From Bacillota bacterium (GTDB lineage Bacteria; Bacillota; Clostridia; Acetivibrionales; DSM-1351): a stretch of 12,670 nt of DNA. The notes beneath the pieces are model-generated. The model was not told where the DNA came from, did no database searches, and saw nothing but the letters and a program-made list of their open reading frames with translations. A program made the position numbers and the translations under genes. Below, piece by piece: positions 6,954 through 12,670 of the stretch. The first letter of the stretch is position 1; each line of letters opens with the position of its first letter. The stretch covers positions 1 through 12,670 of the forward strand of contig JAEZRV010000040.1 in assembly GCA_023444055.1 (NCBI GenBank), read 5' to 3'.

Positions 6954-8310
6954 TGTTACACCTACTTTTCATTTTATTTACTAATTTTGATATACAGGAT
7001 AAGTCAGAAGATATGACTTTCTTAAAATTTAACCACTCTTCTGAAAGTGTCTTTGTATTCCAACTACTTTCACTTTTTATACTATTGATAATACCTGCAA
7101 AGCGAATCCAGAATACAACGAAGTTGAATATAGGCAACATAAAAACAGCATACCATTTTTTTAAATAATATCGCCTTAAATCATTGAACTCTTTTAGCAA
7201 AAGTAAAACATCGAAGTAAAATAAAAATGCCGACAATATATAAAGGAAAAATATTAATAAAAGGGAGCCAAAAACTAGTGATATCGAGTAGTTCATAAAT
7301 ATTAAACAAATTAATGCGAAATACCATATCATTCGAGGAAATGCAAAGGTGTGGTCATATATCAAAAGTTGCAATGAATGCTTAAAAAAAAGACCTTTAC
7401 CATTAAACAAGTTTCTATTCATAAACATATGAGCAACTTCGATTTCACCGCGCTGCCAACGCTGCCTTTGGATATACAGCTTATTAAAACTCTCTATGGG
7501 GTCAACAAAAAATAAAGCGTTTTCACAAAGGTAAACTTTCTTTTTGAGTATATTTTTGATTTGAAAGGTTACATGAGTGTCCTCACATATTGTGTCTGTA
7601 TTATATAATTGAGTCTTCAAAATAGTCGATTTTCTAAATGCTGAAAATGCGCCTGATAATGTATAGATACTGTCTACTTTAGACTGAAAATTTCTACCGG
7701 CAAAGAATGCTTGACAGTATTCACAGAACTCAATGCGTTGAACCATACGCATTATAAGACCCTTTGTATTCTCAATAACATTAGGGTTAGTCAAAACAGT
7801 TCCTGTGAAACAATGGATATCAGGATTCCGTTCAAAGCGAGTAACTACATTTGTGAGTGCGGCAGGATGAAGTATACCATCACTATCAATATTTATAATA
7901 TATTTTCCTTCACTATTAAATAGCGCTAAGTTTAAAGCCTTTGACTTACCCTGTTTTGAATTCATCCATTGCAGTGATAATTCTTTAAACTCATCCTGAC
8001 ATTTATTGTATATATCAAAGCTATTATCATTTCCTTGATTGTTTACAAGCATAATTGTAATCTTGTCATTAGGATAAGTTGATAAATATACTGACTCTAT
8101 ACAAGCATAGAGTGTAAATGCCGAATTGTATACAGGAATAATTATAGTTATTTCTGGATAATTAGTGATAGGAATATCTTTTTTGGCGAACGCATTCTTA
8201 ATGAGTATGCAGGCTTCACCCACTGCTGGGATAATCTCCATAATAACAGGGATAATTATCCATGCCATCCAAAAAACTATTGAGCTAGAAAAGTAATTAA
8301 TTATGTTCAT
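6946..8310 (-). CDS. Exosortase G-associated processive glycosyltransferase (GT2)
   Basis: A 454-residue membrane glycosyltransferase of the cellulose/poly-GlcNAc synthase kind, matching the exosortase G-associated group (TIGR03111, from memory). An N-terminal helix (about 10-38) precedes a GT-A domain with TIIIPVYNS at 55-63, the DxD motif in INIDSDG (140-145), the catalytic-base region TICEDTH (240-246), and QRQRW at 281-285, the Q-x-x-R-W signature of processive synthases. Helices at about 320-415 would form the export channel. An upstream in-frame ATG at 8361 would give a 17-residue extension inside xrtG. I prefer ATG 8310, which has GGGA about 10 bases before it, a sensible membrane start (MNIINYF) and a 14-base overlap with the xrtG end. 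Its glycan product is unknown. Confidence 0.85.
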   Translation of the reverse strand: MNIINYFSSSIVFWMAWIIIPVIMEIIPAVGEACILIKNAFAKKDIPITNYPEITIIIPVYNSAFTLYACIESVYLSTYPNDKITIMLVNNQGNDNSFDIYNKCQDEFKELSLQWMNSKQGKSKALNLALFNSEGKYIINIDSDGILHPAALTNVVTRFERNPDIHCFTGTVLTNPNVIENTKGLIMRMVQRIEFCEYCQAFFAGRNFQSKVDSIYTLSGAFSAFRKSTILKTQLYNTDTICEDTHVTFQIKNILKKKVYLCENALFFVDPIESFNKLYIQRQRWQRGEIEVAHMFMNRNLFNGKGLFFKHSLQLLIYDHTFAFPRMIWYFALICLIFMNYSISLVFGSLLLIFFLYILSAFLFYFDVLLLLKEFNDLRRYYLKKWYAVFMLPIFNFVVFWIRFAGIINSIKSESSWNTKTLSEEWLNFKKVISSDLSCISKLVNKMKSRCNNE

Positions 8311-8887
8311 AATTAAAATTCCCAACTTTCTGACGGATAATATGTGACTTTGTAAACACAAAATAATACAATGCTATAGAAAATGCATAAAACACTAATC
8401 TACCAAATATTGTATGGGCAAAATAAAAAATACTGTTACCAAAGTGATAAATTAATGAGCATATTATAAAAATACGTATTACATTAGCGATAAAAATCCA
8501 CATAAATCCTAATATGCTAACAACGATCTTCTCAAAAAAATTGTAAACATTAAAAAAACAGAGTAAGGACATAAACGCCATAATTTCAATGATTCCTGAA
8601 CACTCATAGTCAATATATAAAGAAATAGAGGAACCATAATTCGATATAAACAGCATCCCATATTGGAAATAGGAGCTATATATATTAGTCAGGTTACCTA
8701 ATATACCTGATATGGATGCAACTGCCTTAGTAAGTGAACCTACAACAATTGGCTGAATCAATACCATCATTAGAATAAACATGCCAACGCTACCCCAGCA
8801 AAATTTCCAAAAATAGAGATTGCTACGCCTTAGAACATATAATATGTAAATCCAAATTATCGCAAATAAAAATATAAGTATATTCAT
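8297..8887 (-). CDS. xrtG: Exosortase family protein XrtG
   Basis: A 196-residue, multi-helix membrane cysteine protease/transpeptidase of the exosortase/archaeosortase family, in the Gram-positive XrtG branch (TIGR03110, from memory). The three catalytic positions are present in the right order: Cys96 in YECSGIIE, Arg138 in NVIRIF and His158 in FAHTIFGR. Each lies at a membrane-helix edge as in known exosortases. Helices are seen at about 5-18, 30-55, 95-113, 119-147 and 152-178. The ATG overlaps the TGA of the CTERM gene (ATGA, 4 bases), with GGGGAAA just upstream, so enzyme and substrate should be made together. Predicted role: cut the C-terminal tail of that protein and join it to an envelope acceptor. 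The family call is strong; the activity is inferred from relatives. Confidence 0.92.
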   Translation of the reverse strand: MNILIFLFAIIWIYILYVLRRSNLYFWKFCWGSVGMFILMMVLIQPIVVGSLTKAVASISGILGNLTNIYSSYFQYGMLFISNYGSSISLYIDYECSGIIEIMAFMSLLCFFNVYNFFEKIVVSILGFMWIFIANVIRIFIICSLIYHFGNSIFYFAHTIFGRLVFYAFSIALYYFVFTKSHIIRQKVGNFNYEHN

Positions 8888-9576
8888 AAAGATTTCCCCG
8901 AATGCCTGTAATTACGATACAGCAAAACAAACCCTATTACTAAAAGTGTAACAATAATACCTATAAATGGTGCTGTAGAGGTATTTGAAAGTGTAATTGA
9001 TTGACTGCCTAAACTTGGACAGGTCATAGTAATAGTTTGAATTTCACTAATCGGTATATTGTTACAGTGTTTTCTTAGTTTTTCATAATCCACACTAAAC
9101 TCAACATCATCGGCCGGGTGACGATCGCTGTTATATACAACTAGAGCAGTGTTACCAAGAAGTTCTGAATAATCTTCATTGTTGAATACAGCTAAATCAA
9201 AATGAATTCCTGGTGGTGTATATTCAATAAATTTGTCCCAGTTAATTACATGATTATCATCTGTGCACAGTATTACTAATTTAATGTAATATGAATTATT
9301 GATACACAAATACATAGTATATGAACCGAAGCTACCAACTAGATCGCTCATCTTTATATGTCCATATAAGTATTTATCATCTGAAAATAATGCAACATTT
9401 TTTGCTTCTGCGCTATTATAAATGTCATAGTAAAATGCTGTGTGCGGTTTATCAGACCAATCGTCAAAATAGCCGTCAATACTTATAGGCATCTCGGCAC
9501 TAACAGTTAATGGGATAAGTAGAAATATTATTGTGACCAGAATAGTACACGCATGTTTAACCTTATTTTGGAACAT
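8884..9576 (-). CDS. Secreted protein with Firmicu-CTERM-type sorting tail
   Basis: A 230-residue predicted XrtG substrate. A signal peptide covers 1-27 (basic KVKHAC, then a hydrophobic core, cleavage after VSA). The mature part opens with ISIDGYFDDWSD at 31-42, the I-D-G-x-x-x-D-W entry seen in CBM9-like/DOMON-like beta-sandwich domains, and continues as beta strands to about 195. The end is a tripartite sorting tail: TAPF at 201-204, a helix at about 205-220, and the basic RNYRHSGKSL. There is no LPxTG motif, so ordinary sortase is not the partner; the tail fits the Firmicu-CTERM group (TIGR04145, from memory). GAGGG lies 7 bases before the ATG. A 117-base gap separates it from the preceding PTPS-like gene, and its stop overlaps the xrtG start. 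Ligand binding by the sandwich domain is inference. Confidence 0.85.
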   Translation of the reverse strand: MFQNKVKHACTILVTIIFLLIPLTVSAEMPISIDGYFDDWSDKPHTAFYYDIYNSAEAKNVALFSDDKYLYGHIKMSDLVGSFGSYTMYLCINNSYYIKLVILCTDDNHVINWDKFIEYTPPGIHFDLAVFNNEDYSELLGNTALVVYNSDRHPADDVEFSVDYEKLRKHCNNIPISEIQTITMTCPSLGSQSITLSNTSTAPFIGIIVTLLVIGFVLLYRNYRHSGKSL

Positions 9577-9693
9577 GTAAACACCCTCTCTATAAATTGG
9601 TACTATTTATTTAAAAGCATAATTCGTCTAAAAAAACGATATTCTATAGCTGCAAAGGCTTATAACCGTAATTGACTTTAGTAAAATATTTAG

Positions 9694-10098
9694 CTAATTA
9701 TTACTCTTAGAACCCCCTATAAGAGTTATAGAACTAAACATTAAACGATCTGATACTAAGTAAACTCGTAATGGTGTTTCACTTATTTCTAATTGAATTA
9801 AATTAAATTTCTTATTGCTTAAAATAATTTTCAATTGTTCATAAAATATGTCACCCATGTTTTCAATGGTTGGTTCTAGTTGGTTAAATGGTGAAATATC
9901 ATTTAGATATTTATTTTGGTAACATAATAAGAACTGTTCAACAATTTCATCTATCTCATAAGAAGCTACTTGCCCACCATTCCTATTTGATTCAATAAAT
10001 AATAATATTTCAAAAGTATGAGGATGAATATTTTCTGTACCATTGCTAAAACTATGCTTAGCATTTAGTCGGTATTTAAATTTATACCCTTCAAACAT
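9694..10098 (-). CDS. 6-pyruvoyl-tetrahydropterin synthase-like protein (copy 1)
   Basis: A 134-residue T-fold protein, clearly a paralogue of the one at 4055-4558: both share YKFK-x-x-LNA-x-HS, H-x-HT-x-EI, NKYLND/DKFIND, PFN-x-L-x-PT-x-E and E-I-x-ETP-x-R-x-Y. Zinc ligands His15, His25 and His27 are present, as are PTIEN (76-80) and SETPLRVY (106-113). As in the other copy, no Cys precedes the HxH motif, so canonical PTPS chemistry is unlikely. Length is close to a minimal PTPS domain. It is the first gene of the run and lies behind a leader of about 240 bases. GGAGG sits only 4 bases before the ATG, a short spacing, and that GGAGG can be paired by upstream bases. Function is unknown; linkage to xrtG is the best clue. 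Confidence 0.8.
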   Translation of the reverse strand: MFEGYKFKYRLNAKHSFSNGTENIHPHTFEILLFIESNRNGGQVASYEIDEIVEQFLLCYQNKYLNDISPFNQLEPTIENMGDIFYEQLKIILSNKKFNLIQLEISETPLRVYLVSDRLMFSSITLIGGSKSNN

Positions 10099-10103
10099 AT
10101 AAC

Positions 10104-10150
10104 CTCCACGCCAACTTATGGCATAAGATTTGGATAAATATGTTGTGGAG
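10104..10150 (-). promoter_or_regulatory. Possible Shine-Dalgarno-hiding structure before the first operon gene
   Basis: Read on the minus strand, CTCCAC (10150-10145) pairs with GTGGAG (10109-10104), which contains most of the GGAGG ribosome binding site. Between them lies a second hairpin, CCAA plus CTTATG with CATAAG plus TTGG (10133-10111), with a two-base bulge and a one-base centre. A further AACCT about 15 bases upstream can pair either with a nearby AGGTT or with the AGGTT at the binding site, so alternative folds exist. This suggests translational control by ligand, protein or temperature. CTTATGGCATAAG (10115-10127) is also a DNA palindrome that could serve as an operator. Confidence 0.4.
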
Positions 10151-10204
10151 AACCTCAGCTTGACAGGTTACCATCACTGTTTATTTGCTTGATTGTTCAA
10201 ATCC

Positions 10205-10226
10205 ACAAAAACTTGCAGCTTTTTGT
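10205..10226 (-). other. Small hairpin in the operon leader
   Basis: A 7-bp stem (10205-10211 with 10220-10226) closes an 8-base loop within the predicted leader. On the minus strand the second arm is T-rich, but no further T run follows, so a terminator or attenuator is possible but weak. Confidence 0.25.
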
Positions 10227-10351
10227 AATGCGAAGAGGACAATTAAATGCACAAAATATAAAATTTGCATTTTTAACTATTACTACAAGCAATTTCCATA
10301 GTTTCTTTAAAATAGTACGGTTAAATTATGAAAGTAATAGTATCTAATTTA

Positions 10352-10379
10352 ATTATACATGTTTTGCTAAAAAATTCAA
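10352..10379 (-). promoter_or_regulatory. Candidate sigma-A promoter of the XrtG operon
   Basis: On the minus strand, TTGAAT (10379-10374) and a perfect TATAAT (10357-10352) are separated by 16 bases. Transcription would start near 10345 and give a leader of about 245 bases before the first PTPS-like gene. No other match in 10099-10400 is as good. Confidence 0.5.
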
Positions 10380-10425
10380 TGAATAAAGTCGAAAAATTAG
10401 ATAATATAATATAATGGGTCGTTTC

Positions 10426-10455
10426 TTGAATTGAAGTATTGCATTAGATTATAAG
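10426..10455 (+). promoter_or_regulatory. Weak candidate promoter for the small membrane protein
   Basis: TTGAAT (10426-10431) and TATAAG (10450-10455) are 18 bases apart, pointing away from the operon promoter some 50 bases to the left. This would leave a leader of about 235 bases. I saw no closer good match between 10456 and 10683, and the AT-rich stretch there holds no convincing gene. Confidence 0.3.
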
Positions 10456-10696
10456 TAATAGTAGAATAGCATAACGCAATGTTGTAGGATGCGGTATAAC
10501 TAGGATATATTTTTAAGCTAGATGACCACACTTTATATATAAAATATATAGATATATTGTGCAGAGAGGTATAAGATTCTAGATGAGGGTTTATAAATAT
10601 ATATTTTGAAAGATTACAGTGTTTAAAGGAAATACGCACTATTATGCAGAACTATAGCACATAGTAAAAAATACGAATTTATTGGAGGAATATAAT

Positions 10697-10912
10697 ATGG
10701 TAGCAGATCCATCAGTTAGCATACTTGCACTTGCTGGCCTATTTTTACCGCTACTATCAGTGTTAGTAGTAAATATTGTTATTGGAATAATTGCTGTTAG
10801 TATGGCTAAAAAGAGAGGATTAAATACGGTTCCTGCTTTTTTCGCAGGCTTTTTTGGTTCATTTTTATCTCTGTTTTTTATTGCAATGTTCCCAATTAAT
10901 AGACAATATTAA
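10697..10912 (+). CDS. Small two-helix membrane protein, unknown function
   Basis: A 71-residue hydrophobic protein I do not recognise. Two predicted helices (about 8-36 and 46-65) flank a basic loop, AKKRGLN, so both ends should lie outside or in the same compartment. The ATG at 10697 is preceded by GGAGG at 10684-10688 with 8 bases between, an excellent site; an in-frame TTG at 10682 overlaps that site and is not the start. It is transcribed away from the XrtG operon and ends before a hairpin-rich element. It could be an orphan small membrane protein, or a toxin- or holin-like peptide, but no antitoxin or phage gene is nearby. Confidence 0.7.
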   Translation: MVADPSVSILALAGLFLPLLSVLVVNIVIGIIAVSMAKKRGLNTVPAFFAGFFGSFLSLFFIAMFPINRQY

Positions 10913-10950
10913 ATCTTTGCCTTATTATTTGACTGGAATTATCTAAAAAG

Positions 10951-11053
10951 AAGAGGCTTTCTAAAAAACTTGACTTTTTGTTTACAATAAGTATTTAGAT
11001 TGAAAAATGCGAAGTTTACATTTCGCGCATTAATAGTTTAGTAAGCCTCCTCT
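10951..11053. repeat. Imperfect inverted-repeat element (terminator or MITE-like)
   Basis: Between convergent genes, AGGCTT (10954-10959) pairs with AAGCCT (11043-11048) and CTAAA (10961-10965) with TTTAG (11037-11041), with one mismatch between the two stems. Inside, AATGCG (11006-11011) pairs with CGCATT (11026-11031), or GCGAA (11009-11013) with TTCGC (11022-11026). The roughly 100-base length and terminal inverted repeats recall a small non-autonomous transposable element; a structured RNA or two-way terminator is equally possible. An 11-base piece, TTACATTTCGC, recurs near 11977. Confidence 0.4.
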
Positions 11054-11138
11054 ATAGTACAATATATTATATAAATAAAAATCATATAAAATCATAATAA
11101 AATAATTTAAAAGCATATTTATACAATACTGTTTAATA

Positions 11139-11930
11139 TTACATATTCAGTAATTTTGAGGCATTTTTCCATAAGATGAGTTCTAGCTCCTCATCTGTCA
11201 GATTGAGGTCACATAATCTATGAAGCTCCTCCTCGTGTGACCACATAGGGTAGTCTGACCCAAAGAGAATTTTTTCAACGCCATGCTCTTTAATAATATA
11301 TTTAGCTTTTTCTTTATCGAGGAAAGCTAGAGAGCTTGTGGTGTCAAGGTATAAGTTTTTGCCTACAAGGTACTTTATTGAGTCGTCCCACATTTGATAT
11401 CCGCCAAGATGCGCTGCAATAGCACTGAGCTTTGGGAATATATTCAAGACATTAGATAATCTTTCAGGGCTAGATGAGGTTCTTTTTTCGTCGCCCATAT
11501 GAATGAGAACTGGAAGTCTGCCCTCAAGTGCCTTATATATAGGCATCATAGATGGGTCATCAATGTTAAAATTTTGAAAATCAGGATGTAGTTTGACACC
11601 TTTAAGGCCAAGGGAGATTATCCTATTTACTTCTGATTCCACATCTTTTAGATCAGGATGCAAAGTGCCAAATCCTATAAAACATTCATTCTGAGCTGTA
11701 GCATCAGCAATAAAATTATTAATTGATTCTACCTGGTCAACTTTTGTAGCTGTGGAATGAACAATATACTTATAAACATTTATTTTTTTGCCATTACTGA
11801 GTAAATTTTCGATAGTTCCGTTACCATGCATTTGAGCTCCATAATAGTTTGCAGTAGCTTCTGTGGCCTTTATAGCGACCTTTGGCGGAAATATATGGAC
11901 GTGAGCATCAATTATTTTAGGTACATTCAA
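11139..11930 (-). CDS. Amidohydrolase family protein (Amidohydro_2/TIM-barrel metal hydrolase)
   Basis: A 263-residue metal-dependent hydrolase of the Amidohydro_2 (ACMSD-like) family. Metal and active-site motifs are all visible: DAHVHIF with His10 and His12, GVKLHPDFQ at 111-119, VLIHMGD with His144, AAHLGG with His174, and FGSDYPMW with Asp226. Length is typical for single-domain members. No signal peptide, so cytoplasmic. The start is TTG at 11930: AAGGTG lies 7 bases upstream and no in-frame ATG fits as well. Members include decarboxylases and hydrolases, and the substrate cannot be told here. It stands alone, convergent with the small membrane protein and divergent from the secreted protein, so no operon link to the XrtG genes. 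Confidence 0.88.
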   Translation of the reverse strand: MNVPKIIDAHVHIFPPKVAIKATEATANYYGAQMHGNGTIENLLSNGKKINVYKYIVHSTATKVDQVESINNFIADATAQNECFIGFGTLHPDLKDVESEVNRIISLGLKGVKLHPDFQNFNIDDPSMMPIYKALEGRLPVLIHMGDEKRTSSSPERLSNVLNIFPKLSAIAAHLGGYQMWDDSIKYLVGKNLYLDTTSSLAFLDKEKAKYIIKEHGVEKILFGSDYPMWSHEEELHRLCDLNLTDEELELILWKNASKLLNM

Positions 11931-12179
11931 AGTAATTCACCTTCTAATTTATATAGTATTTTATAAATATACCATGCCTTACATTTCGCACGAAAACATA
12001 AAAAGAAATATATATTTCCTTAAAAGAAATTGTATAGACTCGGTATTGCTTTTATTCTTGGATTTTAACATATTAGAATTAAAAGTACAAATGGTATGTA
12101 AGTGGTATATATTTGTATTATTAAATTATTACTCCTTATCTGCTTATTTTTAAAATCTTAATGGAAATAATTGCATACC

Positions 12180-12214
12180 GAGAAAATAAAACTTAATATT
12201 TCTCTGATTTTCTC
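12180..12214. promoter_or_regulatory. Inverted repeat upstream of the secreted-protein gene
   Basis: GAGAAAAT (12180-12187) and ATTTTCTC (12207-12214) form an 8-bp inverted repeat with a 19-base centre. It lies in the 445-base gap 11931-12375, about 75 bases before the promoter. A 14-base palindrome made of A and T runs is at 12005-12018. Either could bind a regulator, but both may be chance in AT-rich DNA. Nothing else gene-like was seen in this gap. Confidence 0.25.
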
Positions 12215-12290
12215 TTGTTTACTCGAATTATGAATGGCTATAAAACCTTAAAACGTAGTAATATCAGGGTGGTTCACATTTATAGGGTGC

Positions 12291-12319
12291 TTTACAGATA
12301 ATGTGGTATAAGATATAAT
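12291..12319 (+). promoter_or_regulatory. Sigma-A promoter of the secreted-protein gene
   Basis: TTTACA (12291-12296) and a perfect TATAAT (12314-12319) are exactly 17 bases apart, about 57 bases before the ATG at 12376. This is the best housekeeping-type promoter in the window. Confidence 0.7.
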
Positions 12320-12375
12320 AAACATATAAAAGGTAACAAAATTTTCAAAAAATAACATTTGGAGGACGCAAAATT

Positions 12376-12670
12376 ATGAGAAAAATTAAAGAAAAAACAG
12401 TAGCTATGAATGATTGGAAAAGGAGTACTTCTTTAAAGGCATATTATCTTTTAGCTCTATTTATCCTTTTGTTTGTAATCCCTGCAAATATTTCTAGTGT
12501 AAATGCTGCTAGTAACTGGCAGATAACTGCCCTCGCTCCGGTCGAACAAACAGTAAATTTATCGAATCCTTCGGCGGTGGTTCCAGGTGGACGTGGATTT
12601 ATGACTCCGCAAAAAGTATGTGTATTAAATGAAAACGGTGAACCAGTTATTAATACACCTGTTACATTTG
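12376..12670 (+). CDS. Secreted protein, N-terminal part (cut by window end)
   Basis: The first 98 residues of a longer exported protein. A basic start (MRKIKEK, then WKR) is followed by a hydrophobic core at about 23-37 and a likely cleavage after SVNA (44). The mature start, ASNWQITALAPVEQTVN, leads into TPQKVCVLNENGEPVINTPVTF, whose N-G-E-P-V-x-x-x-P-V-T-F pattern resembles the start of bacterial Ig-like (Big_1/invasin-type) domains. GGAGG at 12361-12365 lies 10 bases before the ATG; a second ATG at residue 11 is a weaker choice. A surface or cell-wall protein is likely, but the rest, including any sorting signal, lies outside the window. Confidence 0.75.
   Translation, partial: MRKIKEKTVAMNDWKRSTSLKAYYLLALFILLFVIPANISSVNAASNWQITALAPVEQTVNLSNPSAVVPGGRGFMTPQKVCVLNENGEPVINTPVTF

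Noticed and set aside
8311..8361. Upstream start at 8361 for the GT2 glycosyltransferase
   Set aside because: It would lengthen the overlap with xrtG from 14 to 65 bases and add a 17-residue extension unlike a membrane-protein start; ATG 8310 has its own Shine-Dalgarno match.
8884..9576. An LPxTG sortase substrate
   Set aside because: No LPxTG-like motif precedes the C-terminal helix, and the adjacent gene encodes an exosortase rather than a class A-F sortase.
10099..10345. A preQ1-type riboswitch before the PTPS-like (QueD-related) gene
   Set aside because: A GAGGTTC piece is present on the minus strand, but the A-rich tail and pseudoknot bases of preQ1-I are missing, and the PTPS-like proteins lack the catalytic Cys expected of queuosine enzymes.
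10397..10639. An 80-codon open frame on the minus strand
   Set aside because: No ribosome binding site and random-looking composition; it lies in the AT-rich divergent control region and would overlap the likely plus-strand promoter and leader.
12005..12018. A 14-base palindrome as an operator
   Set aside because: It consists almost wholly of A and T runs in AT-rich DNA, where such palindromes are common by chance.

Overview
This window looks like chromosomal DNA of a low-GC Firmicute, most likely a Clostridia member (Clostridium or Lachnospiraceae-like). The reasons are the AT-rich sequence, strong GGAGG-type ribosome binding sites, a Bacillus-type deoC, and above all a gene set known only from Gram-positive exosortase G (XrtG) loci. 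No tRNA, rRNA, CRISPR array or intact insertion sequence was seen.

Layout. Positions 1-288 hold a possible 3' end of an upstream gene, a hairpin terminator, and the leader of deoC (289-942, +, deoxyribose-phosphate aldolase). Positions 943-1566 have no convincing gene but hold a dense cluster of DnaA boxes, in two groups around a hairpin. From 10098 down to 1567, eight genes lie head to tail on the minus strand. In transcription order they are: a PTPS-like protein, a secreted protein with a C-terminal sorting tail (Firmicu-CTERM type), exosortase XrtG, an XrtG-associated processive GT2 glycosyltransferase, a DPM1-like polyprenyl-phosphate sugar transferase, a two-pass membrane protein with a degenerate GGDEF-like domain, a GtrA-like membrane protein, a second PTPS-like protein, and a large GT-C-like membrane protein (nine coding regions counting both PTPS copies). 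Overlaps and short gaps argue for one operon. Positions 10099-10696 are a divergent control region with a long leader that could hide the first gene's Shine-Dalgarno sequence. Then come a small two-helix membrane protein (10697-10912, +), a hairpin or MITE-like element, an amidohydrolase (11139-11930, -), and the start of a secreted protein (12376 to the window end, +) behind a good sigma-A promoter.

How the genes may work together. By analogy with proteobacterial exosortases and archaeosortases, XrtG would cleave the C-terminal tail of the CTERM protein (encoded directly upstream, with a 4-base overlap) and transfer the protein to a lipid or glycan acceptor. The DPM1-like enzyme, GtrA-like protein and GT-C protein form a plausible route for making a polyprenyl-phosphate sugar, flipping it, and using it outside the membrane. 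The GT2 synthase may build a glycan. The PTPS-like proteins and the degenerate GGDEF protein have no obvious role in such a pathway. The family has been defined computationally, but to my knowledge the acceptor and the reaction are unproven, so this locus is the system in the window most worth study.
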